A stretch of DNA of 64,000 nucleotides from NCBI RefSeq assembly GCF_014205275.1, contig NZ_JACHND010000001.1, positions 6,944,001 to 7,008,000 on the forward strand, read 5' to 3'. The translations under genes and the position numbers were made by a program. Origin of the DNA: Sphaerisporangium siamense (GTDB lineage Bacteria > Actinomycetota > Actinomycetes > Streptosporangiales > Streptosporangiaceae). This document shows, piece by piece, positions 33,452 to 41,622 of the stretch. The notes under the pieces were generated by a model, which was given only the letters and a program-made list of their open reading frames with translations, had not been told where the DNA came from and did no database searches. The stretch's first letter is position 1, and every line of letters begins with the position of its first letter.

Positions 33452-33775
33452 CTAGCTCCCGCGGTAGGTGGAGTAGGCGAACGGGCTGAGCAGCAGGGGG
33501 ACGTGGTGGTGCTCGCCGGGGTCCTCTACGGCGAAGGTGACCACGACCTCGGGGTAGAAGGTGCGCACCCCCCTGCCGGCGAAGTAGGCGCCGGTGCGGA
33601 AGACCAGGCGGTGGACGCCCGCGCCGGGCTCGCCGTCGGGCAGCCAGTCGTTCAGGCGCCCGTCCTCGCCGGTCACCCCCTCGGCGATCAGGCGCTCGCC
33701 CCGGTGGAGGCCGACGGCCACGCCGCGGGCGGGACGGCCGGTACTCGCGTCCAGCACGTGGGTGGACAGGCTCAT
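33452..33775 (-). CDS. uraH: 5-hydroxyisourate hydrolase
   Basis: Transthyretin-like enzyme that hydrolyses 5-hydroxyisourate to OHCU. The 107 residues carry the three family signatures: N-terminal LSTHVLDASTGRPARGV (catalytic His), a central arginine strand, and the C-terminal HHHVPLLLSPFAYSTYRGS. Overlaps the uraD stop by 4 bp. Confidence 0.97.
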   Translation of the reverse strand: MSLSTHVLDASTGRPARGVAVGLHRGERLIAEGVTGEDGRLNDWLPDGEPGAGVHRLVFRTGAYFAGRGVRTFYPEVVVTFAVEDPGEHHHVPLLLSPFAYSTYRGS

Positions 33776-34302
33776 CGGGCCTCCCCCGCCGGGTCCGTGG
33801 TCAGCCGGGCGACGCGCAGGCGGGTGATGGCGGCCAGCTCCTCCTTGACGACGGCGCGCTCGGCCTCGGCGTCGTTGCCCAGCCGGGCCTCCAGCCGGTC
33901 CAGCATCGCGGCGGCCGTCAGCCCGGTGGCGCAGACCAGGTAGACGTGGCCGAACCGCTCCTCGTACCGGGCGTTGCCCGCGGCGAGGCCGGCCAGCACC
34001 CGCCGGTCGGCCCCGGCGGCGCCGGACTGCTCCGCGCGCGACCAGGTCGCCGCGCGGGACGGTCCGCCGGCCGGCTCGCCGACGCGCGGGTGGGCGGCCA
34101 GTGCCTCCAGGACGTCCGGCCAGGCCAGGGCGCGGACGGCGGCGTCGGCCGCGGCGGTGAGGGCGGCCTCGTCGCCGTAGGGCCGGCCGGCGGCGACGGC
34201 GCGGGCGAACGCGCGGGAGGCGCAGCAGGCCAGCAGTTCACGCTCGGCGCGCGGCGGGCTGAGCGCGTTCAGGCCCGCGAGGCCGGGCGTCACCTTCGGC
34301 AT
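33772..34302 (-). CDS. uraD: 2-oxo-4-hydroxy-4-carboxy-5-ureidoimidazoline decarboxylase
   Basis: Decarboxylates OHCU to S-allantoin. The 176-residue helical protein contains LEALAAHPRVGEPAG (catalytic-histidine motif, usually AHPRIG), AGNARYEERFGHVYLVCATG and RLGNDAEAERAVVKEELAAITRLRVARL. First gene of the eight-gene operon. Its promoter must lie within the 172 bp shared with the divergent endonuclease IV gene; no regulator gene is adjacent. Confidence 0.95.
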   Translation of the reverse strand: MPKVTPGLAGLNALSPPRAERELLACCASRAFARAVAAGRPYGDEAALTAAADAAVRALAWPDVLEALAAHPRVGEPAGGPSRAATWSRAEQSGAAGADRRVLAGLAAGNARYEERFGHVYLVCATGLTAAAMLDRLEARLGNDAEAERAVVKEELAAITRLRVARLTTDPAGEAR

Positions 34303-34474
34303 GGCAGCAAGTAGATCGCCGGGGGCGGGCCCGGTCCATCCGCAGGAGCTCCCAAGCGGGCCAACGCTCGGCCAGGACTTTTCGTGTCATGCTCCAAGAG
34401 CGTGCGGCGACACCGGGGGAAACCGCTGGTCGGGGGCGGATCACCGGGTGGACTCCCCTAAGCTGTGGGCCACC

Positions 34475-35350
34475 ATGACCACACCTTCCACTCCTTCCCC
34501 GGCCCCGGCCACCCCGCTGATCGGCGGCCACGTCCTGGTGGCCGGCGGCCTCGCCACGGGCGGCCTGAAGTACGCCGCCCAGATCGAGGCCGAGGTCGTC
34601 CAGGTCTTCGTGACCAACCCGCGCGGCTGGGCGCTCGCCGAGGGCAAACCCGCGGAGGACGCCGCGCTGCGCGAGTCGCCTCTGCCGGTGTTCATCCACA
34701 CGCCCTACCTCGTCAACGTGGGCTCGCCCAGCCCCGACGTGCTGGAGAAGTCGCTGACGTCGATCCGGCACGCGCTGCGGCGCGGCGTGGAGACCGGCGC
34801 GCTCGGCGTGGTCGTGCACACCGGGTCGGCGGTCAGCCGGTCGCGGGAGGAGGCCCTGCTGCAGGTGCGCGAGCATCTGCTGCCGGTGCTGGAGGAGATC
34901 CCCGACGACGGCCCCGACCTGCTGCTGGAGCCGATGGCGGGCCAGGCCAACATGCTGTGCGCCACCGTGCAGGAACTCGGGCCGTACCTGGAGGCGCTGG
35001 AGTTCCACCCGCGCGCCAACGTGTGCCTGGACACCTGTCACGCCTTCGCCGCCGGGCACGACCTGGCCGCCCCCGGCGGGGTGGCGCGGATGATGGACGC
35101 GCTGCACGCCATCGCCCCGGGGCGGCTGAAGCTGCTGCACGCCAACGACTCCAAGGACCCCTGCGGGTCGGGGCGCGACAGGCACGAGAACATCGGCGCC
35201 GGGCAGATCGGCGCGGCGGCGTTCGGCGAGCTGATGCGCCACCCGGTCGCCGCCGGAGTGCCGCTGTGCATCGAGACCCCCGGCAAGGTCGAGGGCCACC
35301 ACGCCGACATCCTGCTCCTGAAGAGCCTCCGCGACGCCGCCTTCGCCTGA
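34475..35350 (+). CDS. nfo: Endonuclease IV (AP endonuclease)
   Basis: Cuts DNA at abasic sites in base-excision repair. The 291-residue TIM barrel starts MTTPSTPSPAPATPLIGGHV and carries VFIHTPYLVNVGSP (metal His), VVVHTGSAVSRSREEAL, LLLEPMAGQ, VCLDTCHAFAAGHDL, KLLHANDSKDPCGSGRDRHENIGAGQIG and LCIETPGKVEGHHADI, matching the zinc ligands of the family. A TAAGCT -10-like hexamer about 10 bp before the ATG indicates a very short leader. Confidence 0.95.
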   Translation: MTTPSTPSPAPATPLIGGHVLVAGGLATGGLKYAAQIEAEVVQVFVTNPRGWALAEGKPAEDAALRESPLPVFIHTPYLVNVGSPSPDVLEKSLTSIRHALRRGVETGALGVVVHTGSAVSRSREEALLQVREHLLPVLEEIPDDGPDLLLEPMAGQANMLCATVQELGPYLEALEFHPRANVCLDTCHAFAAGHDLAAPGGVARMMDALHAIAPGRLKLLHANDSKDPCGSGRDRHENIGAGQIGAAAFGELMRHPVAAGVPLCIETPGKVEGHHADILLLKSLRDAAFA

Positions 35351-35420
35351 AGCCCCTGCCGGAAGTCCTGGCCGGAAGCCTTGCCGGTCCGCGGACGGCC
35401 GGTGGCGGGGTGCTCGCCTG

Positions 35421-35454
35421 GGTGATCCGGCCGCCCCCCTTGGGCCGGATCACC
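35421..35454 (+). terminator. Strong hairpin after endonuclease IV gene
   Basis: A perfect 12-bp stem (GGTGATCCGGCC / GGCCGGATCACC) with a 10-nt loop, 70 bp beyond the nfo stop. It can serve both convergent genes. Confidence 0.75.
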
Positions 35455-35498
35455 GCGTCGACCTGGACGCCGAAGGGCGACCACCCCGCCACGCCGCG

Positions 35499-35535
35499 GC
35501 CGCCGGGCCCTACCCCCCGGTGAGGGCCCGGCGGC
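35499..35535. terminator. Second strong hairpin between nfo and the response regulator
   Basis: A perfect 13-bp G+C stem (GCCGCCGGGCCCT / AGGGCCCGGCGGC) with an 11-nt loop. With the preceding hairpin it isolates the convergent nfo and LytTR genes. The remaining 35536-35846 has no recognisable gene or motif. Confidence 0.7.
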
Positions 35536-35846
35536 GGTGGGCGGCCGCCTGATTCGCGCGTGGGTACGGAAGACAGGCGGGCGCCGTGGGTCCGCGTAGC
35601 CGGGATCCGCCCGTCCCCGCGGGCGAGCTCTCCGGTTACGCAGTGTGGCCTGGTGACGCGGATGACATTACGCTGGGTCATCGGCGGCACGGGGGCCGCT
35701 TCGCCCCCCTCTCGCCGAACGGCTCGCGGCCCGCGCCGTACGGATCGCCCGTCCGCGACGAGCGGCGCGCCGACGTCGCCGAACGGCGCGCAGGGGGCTC
35801 GCCACCAGGCCAGGCCGCCTGTGCGGGCGGTCCGCCGCGGGGGGGG

Positions 35847-36656
35847 CTAGGGGTGCCCTGGCCCGTCCTCCGGCCCGTCGGGCGGAGGGAGGGACGGGGG
35901 GCTGGGCGGAGTGGGCGGGGCGGGGCGGAACTGCCGCACGAGCTGGTCGCGGACGCGCCGGGCGTGCCGCCGGCTCACCGGCAAGGTGGTGGCGCCGACG
36001 CGCAGCACCATCCGGCCGTCGTCGAAGCGCATCTCGGTGATGTGCCGGGCCGACACGAGCGTGCTGCGATGCACCCGGATGAACCCCGAGGCCGCCCAGC
36101 GGCGCTCCAGGGCCGCCAGGGACATGCGCACCAGGTGTGTGCCCTCGGCGGTGTGCAGGCGCACGTAGTCGCCGCTGGCCTCGGCGTAGGCCACGGCATG
36201 CTGGGGGACGAAGCTGGTGCGCCCGCTCAGCTCCACGGGGATCACATCGTCCATGGGCGCCTCGGCGGCCTGCGTGCCGTAGGTCGCCGACTCCACCCGC
36301 CGGACGGCCTCGGCGACGCGGTCGGGGCGCAGTGGCTTGAGGAGGTAGTCCACGGCCTCCAGTTCGAAGGCCTGCACCGCGCGGTCGTCGTGCGCGGTGA
36401 CGAACACCAGGCGCGGCGGGCTTGGGAACGCGCCGATGAGCCGGGCCAGGTCGAGGCCGTCGAGGCCGGGCATGCGGATATCGAGGAACACGCAGTCCAG
36501 CCGCTCCCCCGCGCCGATCATCGCGACCATGTCCTGCAGCGCGGCGACCCCGTCCGAGGCCGTCAGGACCTCCTCGACGCGATCGTCCCGCCGGAGAAGG
36601 TAGGCGAGTTCGGAGAGCGCGTGCACCTCGTCGTCGACCGCCAAGACACGGAGCAT
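35847..36656 (-). CDS. LytTR-family response regulator
   Basis: Two-component DNA-binding regulator. The receiver domain (residues about 1-120) has the acidic pair in LAVDDE, the phospho-aspartate in CVFLDIRMPGLDG, VFVTAHDD and the lysine in YLLKPLRPDR. The C-terminal LytTR domain (about 140-245) contains IPVELSGRTSFVPQHAVAYAEASGDYVRLHT, SLAALERRWAASGFIRVHRSTLVSARHI and VGATTLPVSRRHARRVRDQL. A proline-rich tail ends the protein. ATG at 36656 is preferred to GTG three codons upstream. Directly downstream of its sensor kinase. Confidence 0.93.
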   Translation of the reverse strand: MLRVLAVDDEVHALSELAYLLRRDDRVEEVLTASDGVAALQDMVAMIGAGERLDCVFLDIRMPGLDGLDLARLIGAFPSPPRLVFVTAHDDRAVQAFELEAVDYLLKPLRPDRVAEAVRRVESATYGTQAAEAPMDDVIPVELSGRTSFVPQHAVAYAEASGDYVRLHTAEGTHLVRMSLAALERRWAASGFIRVHRSTLVSARHITEMRFDDGRMVLRVGATTLPVSRRHARRVRDQLVRQFRPAPPTPPSPPSLPPPDGPEDGPGHP

Positions 36657-36729
36657 GGCACACACGGTGCCGCCACGACCGGCCCCCGGGCAAGACCCAT
36701 CTTCACGCGGCGTAGTCGTTCAGCCGTGT

Positions 36730-37917
36730 TTAGTCATGGCTTGGCCGCATTTTCGGCACCCGCATGCGGACGGTGGTGCCCTCACCGGGGGCGGTGTCGA
36801 TGGTGAGGCCGTAGTCCTGGCCGTAGATCTGGCGCAGCCGCACGTCGACGTTGGCCAGGCCGATGCCGCCGCCCTCACCGCTCGGCGGGCCGCCGTGCAG
36901 CATCTCGCGCACCCGGCACGGGTCCATGCCGGCGCCGTCGTCCTCGACGGTGATGTGCACCTCGCCGCCGGCGTCGCGCACGACGACGTTGACCTCGCCG
37001 GTGCCGCCCCGGCGGCGGATGCCGTGGGTGATGGCGTTCTCGACGATGGGCTGCAGGCACAGGAACGGCACGGGGACGGGCAGCACCTCGGGCACGACGT
37101 CCACGGCGAAGCGCAGCTTCTCGCCGAAGCGGGCACGCTCCAGCAGCAGGTAGCGGTCGACGCAGGTCAGCTCGTCGGACAGGGTGGTGAAGTCGCCGGC
37201 GCGGCGCAGGGCGTGGCGGGCGAAGTCGGCGAAGTCCAGCAGCAGCTCGCGGGCGTGGTCGGGCTCGGAGCGGGTGAAGGAGGCGATCGTGGTCAGGGAG
37301 TTGCACACGAAGTGCGGCGAGATCTGGGCGCGCAGGGCGCGCGTCTCCGCCGACAGGGCGCGGCGGCGCGTGGCGTCGAGCTCGGCCAGTTCGAGCTGCC
37401 CGGACGCCCACTGGCCGACCTCGGTGGCGGCGCGGACGAGCGCGGCGTCCACCTCGGCGTCGTAGGCGGCGAGCGCGCCGATGACCCGCCCGTCGACGGT
37501 CAGGGGGACGACGACGGCGCCGCGGACGGCGCAGTCCTCGGCCTCGCAGAACAGCTCGTCGCCGGCGACCAGGTAGGGCCGGCCGCCCGCCAGGACGCCG
37601 TGGACGTGGCCGAGCAGGTCGCGGGTGTGCTCCTCGCCCGGGGGCTCGGTGTCGCCGTCCCAGGCCAGGAGCTGGTCCAGGGAGGTCACGGCCAGCGCGG
37701 AGGACCCGACCAGCGCGCGCAGGTGGCGCACGGCCCTGCGCGCCGCGTCGCGGGCGAGGCCGGCGCGCAGGTAGGGGGCGGCCATGGCGGCCTCGTGGAG
37801 CGTCGCGAAGGCGTCGTCCCGCGAGGCGCCACCGCGCGCCACGGCGCCGCGGCGGCCGAGGACGTAGGCGAGCAGCCCGCTCAGGGCGCACAGCAGCGGC
37901 CAGCCGGTGTCGAGCAT
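36730..37917 (-). CDS. LytS-type sensor histidine kinase
   Basis: Sensor partner of the LytTR regulator, 395 residues. One N-terminal hydrophobic helix (WPLLCALSGLLAYVLG), then a GAF-like sensory region (residues about 60-200, with VRGAVVVPLTVDGRVIGALAAYD), then the His_kinase domain with ALRAQISPHFVCNSLTTIASF (phospho-histidine), and a HATPase with PIVENAITHGIRR and DDGAGMD plus GGGIGLANVDVRL. The single weak helix suggests a membrane-anchored protein sensing an intracellular ligand. Preceded by the sulfite-oxidase-like gene with a 42-bp gap. Confidence 0.92.
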   Translation of the reverse strand: MLDTGWPLLCALSGLLAYVLGRRGAVARGGASRDDAFATLHEAAMAAPYLRAGLARDAARRAVRHLRALVGSSALAVTSLDQLLAWDGDTEPPGEEHTRDLLGHVHGVLAGGRPYLVAGDELFCEAEDCAVRGAVVVPLTVDGRVIGALAAYDAEVDAALVRAATEVGQWASGQLELAELDATRRRALSAETRALRAQISPHFVCNSLTTIASFTRSEPDHARELLLDFADFARHALRRAGDFTTLSDELTCVDRYLLLERARFGEKLRFAVDVVPEVLPVPVPFLCLQPIVENAITHGIRRRGGTGEVNVVVRDAGGEVHITVEDDGAGMDPCRVREMLHGGPPSGEGGGIGLANVDVRLRQIYGQDYGLTIDTAPGEGTTVRMRVPKMRPSHD

Positions 37918-37959
37918 GCCGGCAACCGTAATGGGTCACCTAACGTGATCGTGCCCGAA

Positions 37960-38568
37960 CTACGAAGGACCGTCGCCGGCGTCCTCCTGGTAGGAGTAGC
38001 GCTGCTCGCGCCACGGATCGCCCACGTTGTGGTACCCGCGCTCCTCCCAGAACCCGCGGCGGTCCTCGATCATGTACTCGACCGCGCGCACCCACTTCAC
38101 GCTCTTCCACGCGTACAGGTGCGGGACCACGATGCGCACGGGGTGGCCGCGCTCGGAGCTCAGCGGCTTCTCGTCCAACTCGGTGGCGAAGAGGGTGGAA
38201 TCGCGCGCGAAGTCGGACATGCGAATGTTGGCGCTGTAGCCGTACTCGCCCCAGATCATGACGTGGCTCACGCCCTCGGCGGGCGGCGCGGCGCGCATCA
38301 GGGTGGCCGCCGAGACGCCGCGCCACTCGTTCCCCATGAGCGAGAACTTGGTGACGCAGTGGAAGTCGGCCAGGACCGTGACACGCGGCAGCGCGGAGAA
38401 CTCCGGCCAGCCGAAGCGGGCCTCCTCGCCCGAGGCGGTGGCCCCGAACACCAGGAGGCTCCAGCGCTCCGGCCGGAACTGCGGGACCCGGCCGTAGTGG
38501 ATGACCGGGCGGCCGCGTGGAACGTGCTGCCCGGGGGGCAGTCGGTCTTCCTCGCTTGGATCCGGCAC
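37960..38568 (-). CDS. Sulfite-oxidase-like molybdopterin oxidoreductase
   Basis: 202-residue protein of the sulfite-oxidase-like (YuiH/MsrP-related) fold that binds a molybdopterin cofactor. Markers are PRVTVLADFHCVTKFSLMGNEWRGVSAATLM (the conserved cysteine that ligates Mo is in DFHCVTKFS), WGEYGYSANIRMSDF, GHPVRIVVPHLYAWKSVKWVRAVEYM and GFWEERGYHNVGDPWREQRY. No signal peptide or Tat motif is seen, so it is probably cytoplasmic. GTG start. Substrate unknown. Located upstream of the two-component pair in the same direction. Confidence 0.88.
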   Translation of the reverse strand: MPDPSEEDRLPPGQHVPRGRPVIHYGRVPQFRPERWSLLVFGATASGEEARFGWPEFSALPRVTVLADFHCVTKFSLMGNEWRGVSAATLMRAAPPAEGVSHVMIWGEYGYSANIRMSDFARDSTLFATELDEKPLSSERGHPVRIVVPHLYAWKSVKWVRAVEYMIEDRRGFWEERGYHNVGDPWREQRYSYQEDAGDGPS

Positions 38569-38688
38569 GCAGCAATCCTGCCATCGCGGTGGTGACGGCG
38601 GGTCATCGGCACCCCACTTGACGGACTCGGCGCCGATGCGGGGCCGGGCCGCCGGTCGGGCCGCGCGGATGCGTTAGACTTTCCGGCG

Positions 38689-38763
38689 ATGCGTAGCGTG
38701 TATGAGTTTTGGTATGGCGACGGACCCTGGGAGGTGGCCGTTCGCCCTCAGACGCTGCGCTGA
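38689..38763 (+). CDS. Aromatic-rich leader peptide of DAHP synthase (putative)
   Basis: A 24-codon reading frame starting ATG at 38689, with the core VYEFWYGDGPW: two Tyr, one Phe and two Trp codons within ten residues. It uses codons rare in this genome (TAT, TTT, CGT, GTT). A TAGACT -10-like hexamer (38674-38679) lies 9 bp before the ATG, so the message is leaderless or nearly so. The stop codon is 12 bp before the attenuator stem. The logic fits ribosome-mediated attenuation by aromatic amino-acid supply; translation is inferred. Confidence 0.7.
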   Translation: MRSVYEFWYGDGPWEVAVRPQTLR

Positions 38764-38775
38764 GGCAAACGTGAT

Positions 38776-38810
38776 CGAAGGCCCCGGGTCCGTCGGACCC
38801 GGGGCCTTCG
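38776..38810 (+). terminator. Attenuator terminator of the DAHP synthase leader
   Basis: A perfect inverted repeat of 17 bp (CGAAGGCCCCGGGTCCG / CGGACCCGGGGCCTTCG) around a single base (real loop about 5-7 nt), followed by CGCGTTT. It stands between the leader peptide and aroF, so it must be read through for aroF expression. No second competing stem was resolved by eye. Confidence 0.8.
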
Positions 38811-38905
38811 CGTTTCCGGGGCCACGAACGACGGCACGGCGGTCAGGCGATCAGCACAGAGCACGGTCCACGACAAGAGCGGATCACCCAGAAAGGGCAT
38901 CCACC

Positions 38906-39946
38906 ATGGTCATCGTCATGAGTCCCGGCGCCACCCGGCAGGACGCCGACGGCATCGTCACGCTGATCGCCGCGGCGGGCGGCGAGGCGTTCGTCAGCCG
39001 CGGCGTCAGCCGCACGATCATCGGGCTGGTCGGGGACGTCACCCGCTTCGCCACCCTCAACCTCAAGAGCATGCCCGGCGTCGCGGACGTCGTGCGCATC
39101 AGCACGCCCTACAAGCTCGTGAGCAGAGAGAACCACCCCGAACGCTCGACCGTGCGCGTGGGCGGCGTGCCGATCGGCCCCGGGACGCTCACGCTGATCG
39201 CCGGGCCGTGCGCGGTGGAGACCCCTGAGCAGACGCTGGAGGCGGCCCTGATGGCGCGGGCGGCCGGGGCGGGCCTGCTGCGCGGCGGCGCCTACAAGCC
39301 GCGCACCTCGCCGTACGCCTTCCAGGGGCTCGGCGAGGCCGGGCTGCGCATCCTGGCCGACGTGCGCGCCGAGACCGGGCTGCCGATCGTCACCGAGGTC
39401 GTGGACGCCCACGACGTCGACCTGGTCGCCTCCTACGCCGACATGCTGCAGGTCGGCACCCGCAACGCCCAGAACTTCGGGCTGCTGCAGGCGGTGGGCG
39501 CGGCCGGCAGGCCCGTCATGCTCAAGCGGGGCATGAGCGCCACCATCGAGGAGTGGCTCATGGCCGCCGAGTACATCGCCCAGCGCGGCAACCTGGACAT
39601 CGTGCTCTGCGAGCGCGGCATCCGCACCTTCGAGACCGCCACCCGCAACACCCTCGACGTCTCCGCCGTCCCCGTGGCGCAGCGCCTCTCCCACCTCCCC
39701 GTCATCGTGGACCCCTCCCACTCGGGCGGGCGCCGCGACCTGGTGATGCCCCTCAGCCGCGCGGCCATCGCCGCCGGCGCCGACGGTGTGATCATCGACG
39801 TGCACCCCCACCCCGAACGCGCACTGTGCGACGGCCCCCAGGCACTGGTCCGTGAGGACCTGGAAGAACTCGCCACAGTGATCGACACCTTCGCCCCCCT
39901 CATGAACCGCCTCCCCGCCACCGCGGACCTGACCCCGGTCGCGTAG
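38906..39946 (+). CDS. aroF: 3-deoxy-7-phosphoheptulonate (DAHP) synthase, type I-beta
   Basis: First step of the shikimate pathway: condenses PEP and erythrose-4-phosphate. The 346 residues start with a ferredoxin-like regulatory domain (MVIVMSPGATRQDADGIVTLI...GLVGDVTRF, about 1-75). The barrel follows: LIAGPCAVETPEQ, LLRGGAYKPRTSPYAFQG, DMLQVGTRNAQNF, VMLKRGMSATIEEWL, CERGIRTFE, VIVDPSHSGGRRD and VIIDVHPHPE. The N-terminal domain normally mediates feedback inhibition by aromatic amino acids. Preceded by a GAAAGGG ribosome site and, further upstream, by the leader/attenuator. Confidence 0.96.
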   Translation: MVIVMSPGATRQDADGIVTLIAAAGGEAFVSRGVSRTIIGLVGDVTRFATLNLKSMPGVADVVRISTPYKLVSRENHPERSTVRVGGVPIGPGTLTLIAGPCAVETPEQTLEAALMARAAGAGLLRGGAYKPRTSPYAFQGLGEAGLRILADVRAETGLPIVTEVVDAHDVDLVASYADMLQVGTRNAQNFGLLQAVGAAGRPVMLKRGMSATIEEWLMAAEYIAQRGNLDIVLCERGIRTFETATRNTLDVSAVPVAQRLSHLPVIVDPSHSGGRRDLVMPLSRAAIAAGADGVIIDVHPHPERALCDGPQALVREDLEELATVIDTFAPLMNRLPATADLTPVA

Positions 39947-40073
39947 AAGCACCCGGCAGGACACGTCAACAGCCACGTGGCGGCCCGAACCCCCTCACCC
40001 CAAGGAGCCTCGCGCGCCGCCACACCGGCCAAGCACCCGCCCCTCGCTCACGCCCGCGCCCAGACCGAACGTG

Positions 40074-40089
40074 CGGGTGGGGCCACCCG
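40074..40089. terminator. Short hairpin between aroF and thiI
   Basis: CGGGTGG-GG-CCACCCG is a 7-bp inverted repeat, extendable by a few pairs, between two convergent genes. Too short a loop for confidence, but the location suits a terminator. Confidence 0.35.
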
Positions 40090-40103
40090 TGCAGGTACGG
40101 CGG

Positions 40104-41324
40104 TCAGCGTGGGTCTTCGAGTTTGTACTCCTGGATGGAGGCGGCGAGTTGGACGGCGAGTTCTTCGGCGTCCAGGCGCTTCTCTATTTGGCGGAGGTCG
40201 GCGATCTTGGCGCGGGTTTCGGCGCGGCGGGGGGCCAGGAGGGTGCAGCAGTCCTCGTCGGGGAGTTCGGAGATGGCGAGGGTGCCGATGCGGCGGGCCT
40301 CCGCCATGATCTCGGTCTTGTCCATGCCGATGAGCGGACGCAGGATCGGCATTCCCACCGCGTCGTCCAGGGCGGTGAGGTTCTGCAGGGTCTGGGAGGA
40401 GACCTGGCCGAGCGAGTCGCCGGTGACCAGCACGTCGCGCCGCAGCCGGTGGGCGACCTCCTCGGCGGTCTTGAGCATCAGGCGGCGCTGGGCGACGACC
40501 TGCAGCCGGTCGGCGCCGGAGCTGCGCAGGGACTGCTGGGCCTTGCCGAACGGCACCACGAACAGCCGCGTCCTCGTCTGGAACTTGCCGAGCGCCCGCA
40601 CCAGCGCGTACGCCTTGTAGATCGACTCCGAGGTGGTGAAGGGGATGCCGGAGAAGTGCAGGAAGTCCAGGTCGAGGCCGCGGCGCATCATGCGGTAGGC
40701 CGCCACGGGCGAGTCGATGCCGCCGGACATCAGCACGAGGCCACGCCCGCTGATGCCCACGGGCAGGCCGCCGTGGCCGGGCATGCCGTCGGTGAAGACG
40801 AAGACCTCGTCCCTGTCGACCTCGATGTGCACGGTCAGCTCGGGGTTCTTCAGCCGGACCGGCAGCCCGTACTTGTCGTTGATCTCGCCGCCGACGAGGC
40901 GGTCGAGCTCGTTGGAGCGCAGGGGGAAGCGCTTGTCGCGGCGGCGGGAGCGCACGGCGAAGGTGGCGCGCCGCTCGATCACCTCGGTGCGCCCGGCGAC
41001 GAGCTCCAGCGCGGCGGCGGTGACGGCGTCGGGGTCCTTGGCGACGCGCCAGGCGCGGTGGATCCACACGAGGCCGATGACGTCGGTGAGGCGCCGGGCG
41101 ACGGTGTCGGCGACCTCCACGCTCGTGCCCTCGGGCAACAGGATCGCGATGACGCCGTGCCGCTGGCGCAGGTCCACGCGAAGCCCGGACTCCTTCAGCG
41201 CCGACTTGATATTGGCTTGGAGGCGGCGCTCGAACAGCTCGCGGTTCCTGCCCTTGAGGACGACCTCGCCCAGCTTCAGCAGGACGCAGGGCTCGCCCAG
41301 CGCTGAGGGGGGCACGACGGACAT
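40104..41324 (-). CDS. thiI: tRNA 4-thiouridine synthase ThiI
   Basis: Transfers sulfur to uridine 8 of tRNA, and in some bacteria to ThiS for thiazole synthesis. The 406 residues have the N-terminal ferredoxin-like and THUMP domains (LLKLGEVVLKGRNRELFERRL; AVRSRRRDKRFPL), then the PP-loop ATP pyrophosphatase (GLVLMSGGIDSPVAAYRMMRRG), LDFLHFSGIPFTT and VTGDSLGQVSSQTLQNL. There is no C-terminal rhodanese extension, so it resembles the short ThiI. ATG at 41324 has a GAAAGGCAA site; the frame extends upstream but without homology. Confidence 0.94.
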   Translation of the reverse strand: MSVVPPSALGEPCVLLKLGEVVLKGRNRELFERRLQANIKSALKESGLRVDLRQRHGVIAILLPEGTSVEVADTVARRLTDVIGLVWIHRAWRVAKDPDAVTAAALELVAGRTEVIERRATFAVRSRRRDKRFPLRSNELDRLVGGEINDKYGLPVRLKNPELTVHIEVDRDEVFVFTDGMPGHGGLPVGISGRGLVLMSGGIDSPVAAYRMMRRGLDLDFLHFSGIPFTTSESIYKAYALVRALGKFQTRTRLFVVPFGKAQQSLRSSGADRLQVVAQRRLMLKTAEEVAHRLRRDVLVTGDSLGQVSSQTLQNLTALDDAVGMPILRPLIGMDKTEIMAEARRIGTLAISELPDEDCCTLLAPRRAETRAKIADLRQIEKRLDAEELAVQLAASIQEYKLEDPR

Positions 41325-41622
41325 GGACTTGCCTTTCGGGGCGTGAGGGTCAGGCCGGACGCGCGCCGGGGCGGCGGACCGTTCCGGGCTGCGGGCACCA
41401 CTCAATTTATCCCGGATGACCGCCTGCCGGTCCGCCGGACGGCACGCGACCGCCTCACCGGAAGGTGACAGACCGCCCCCGCGGCTCGGGCGGCCACCGT
41501 CGCCCGCCCTTTCCCCTTCTCACGCCGGCCGCCGGAAAGCCCCGCCAAGCCCTGACAGCGCCGGCCCCCGGGCGCCGGTGGCGGCCGGGGGCGACGGCAG
41601 GGCCGCGCGGCGGCGGGGCCCG

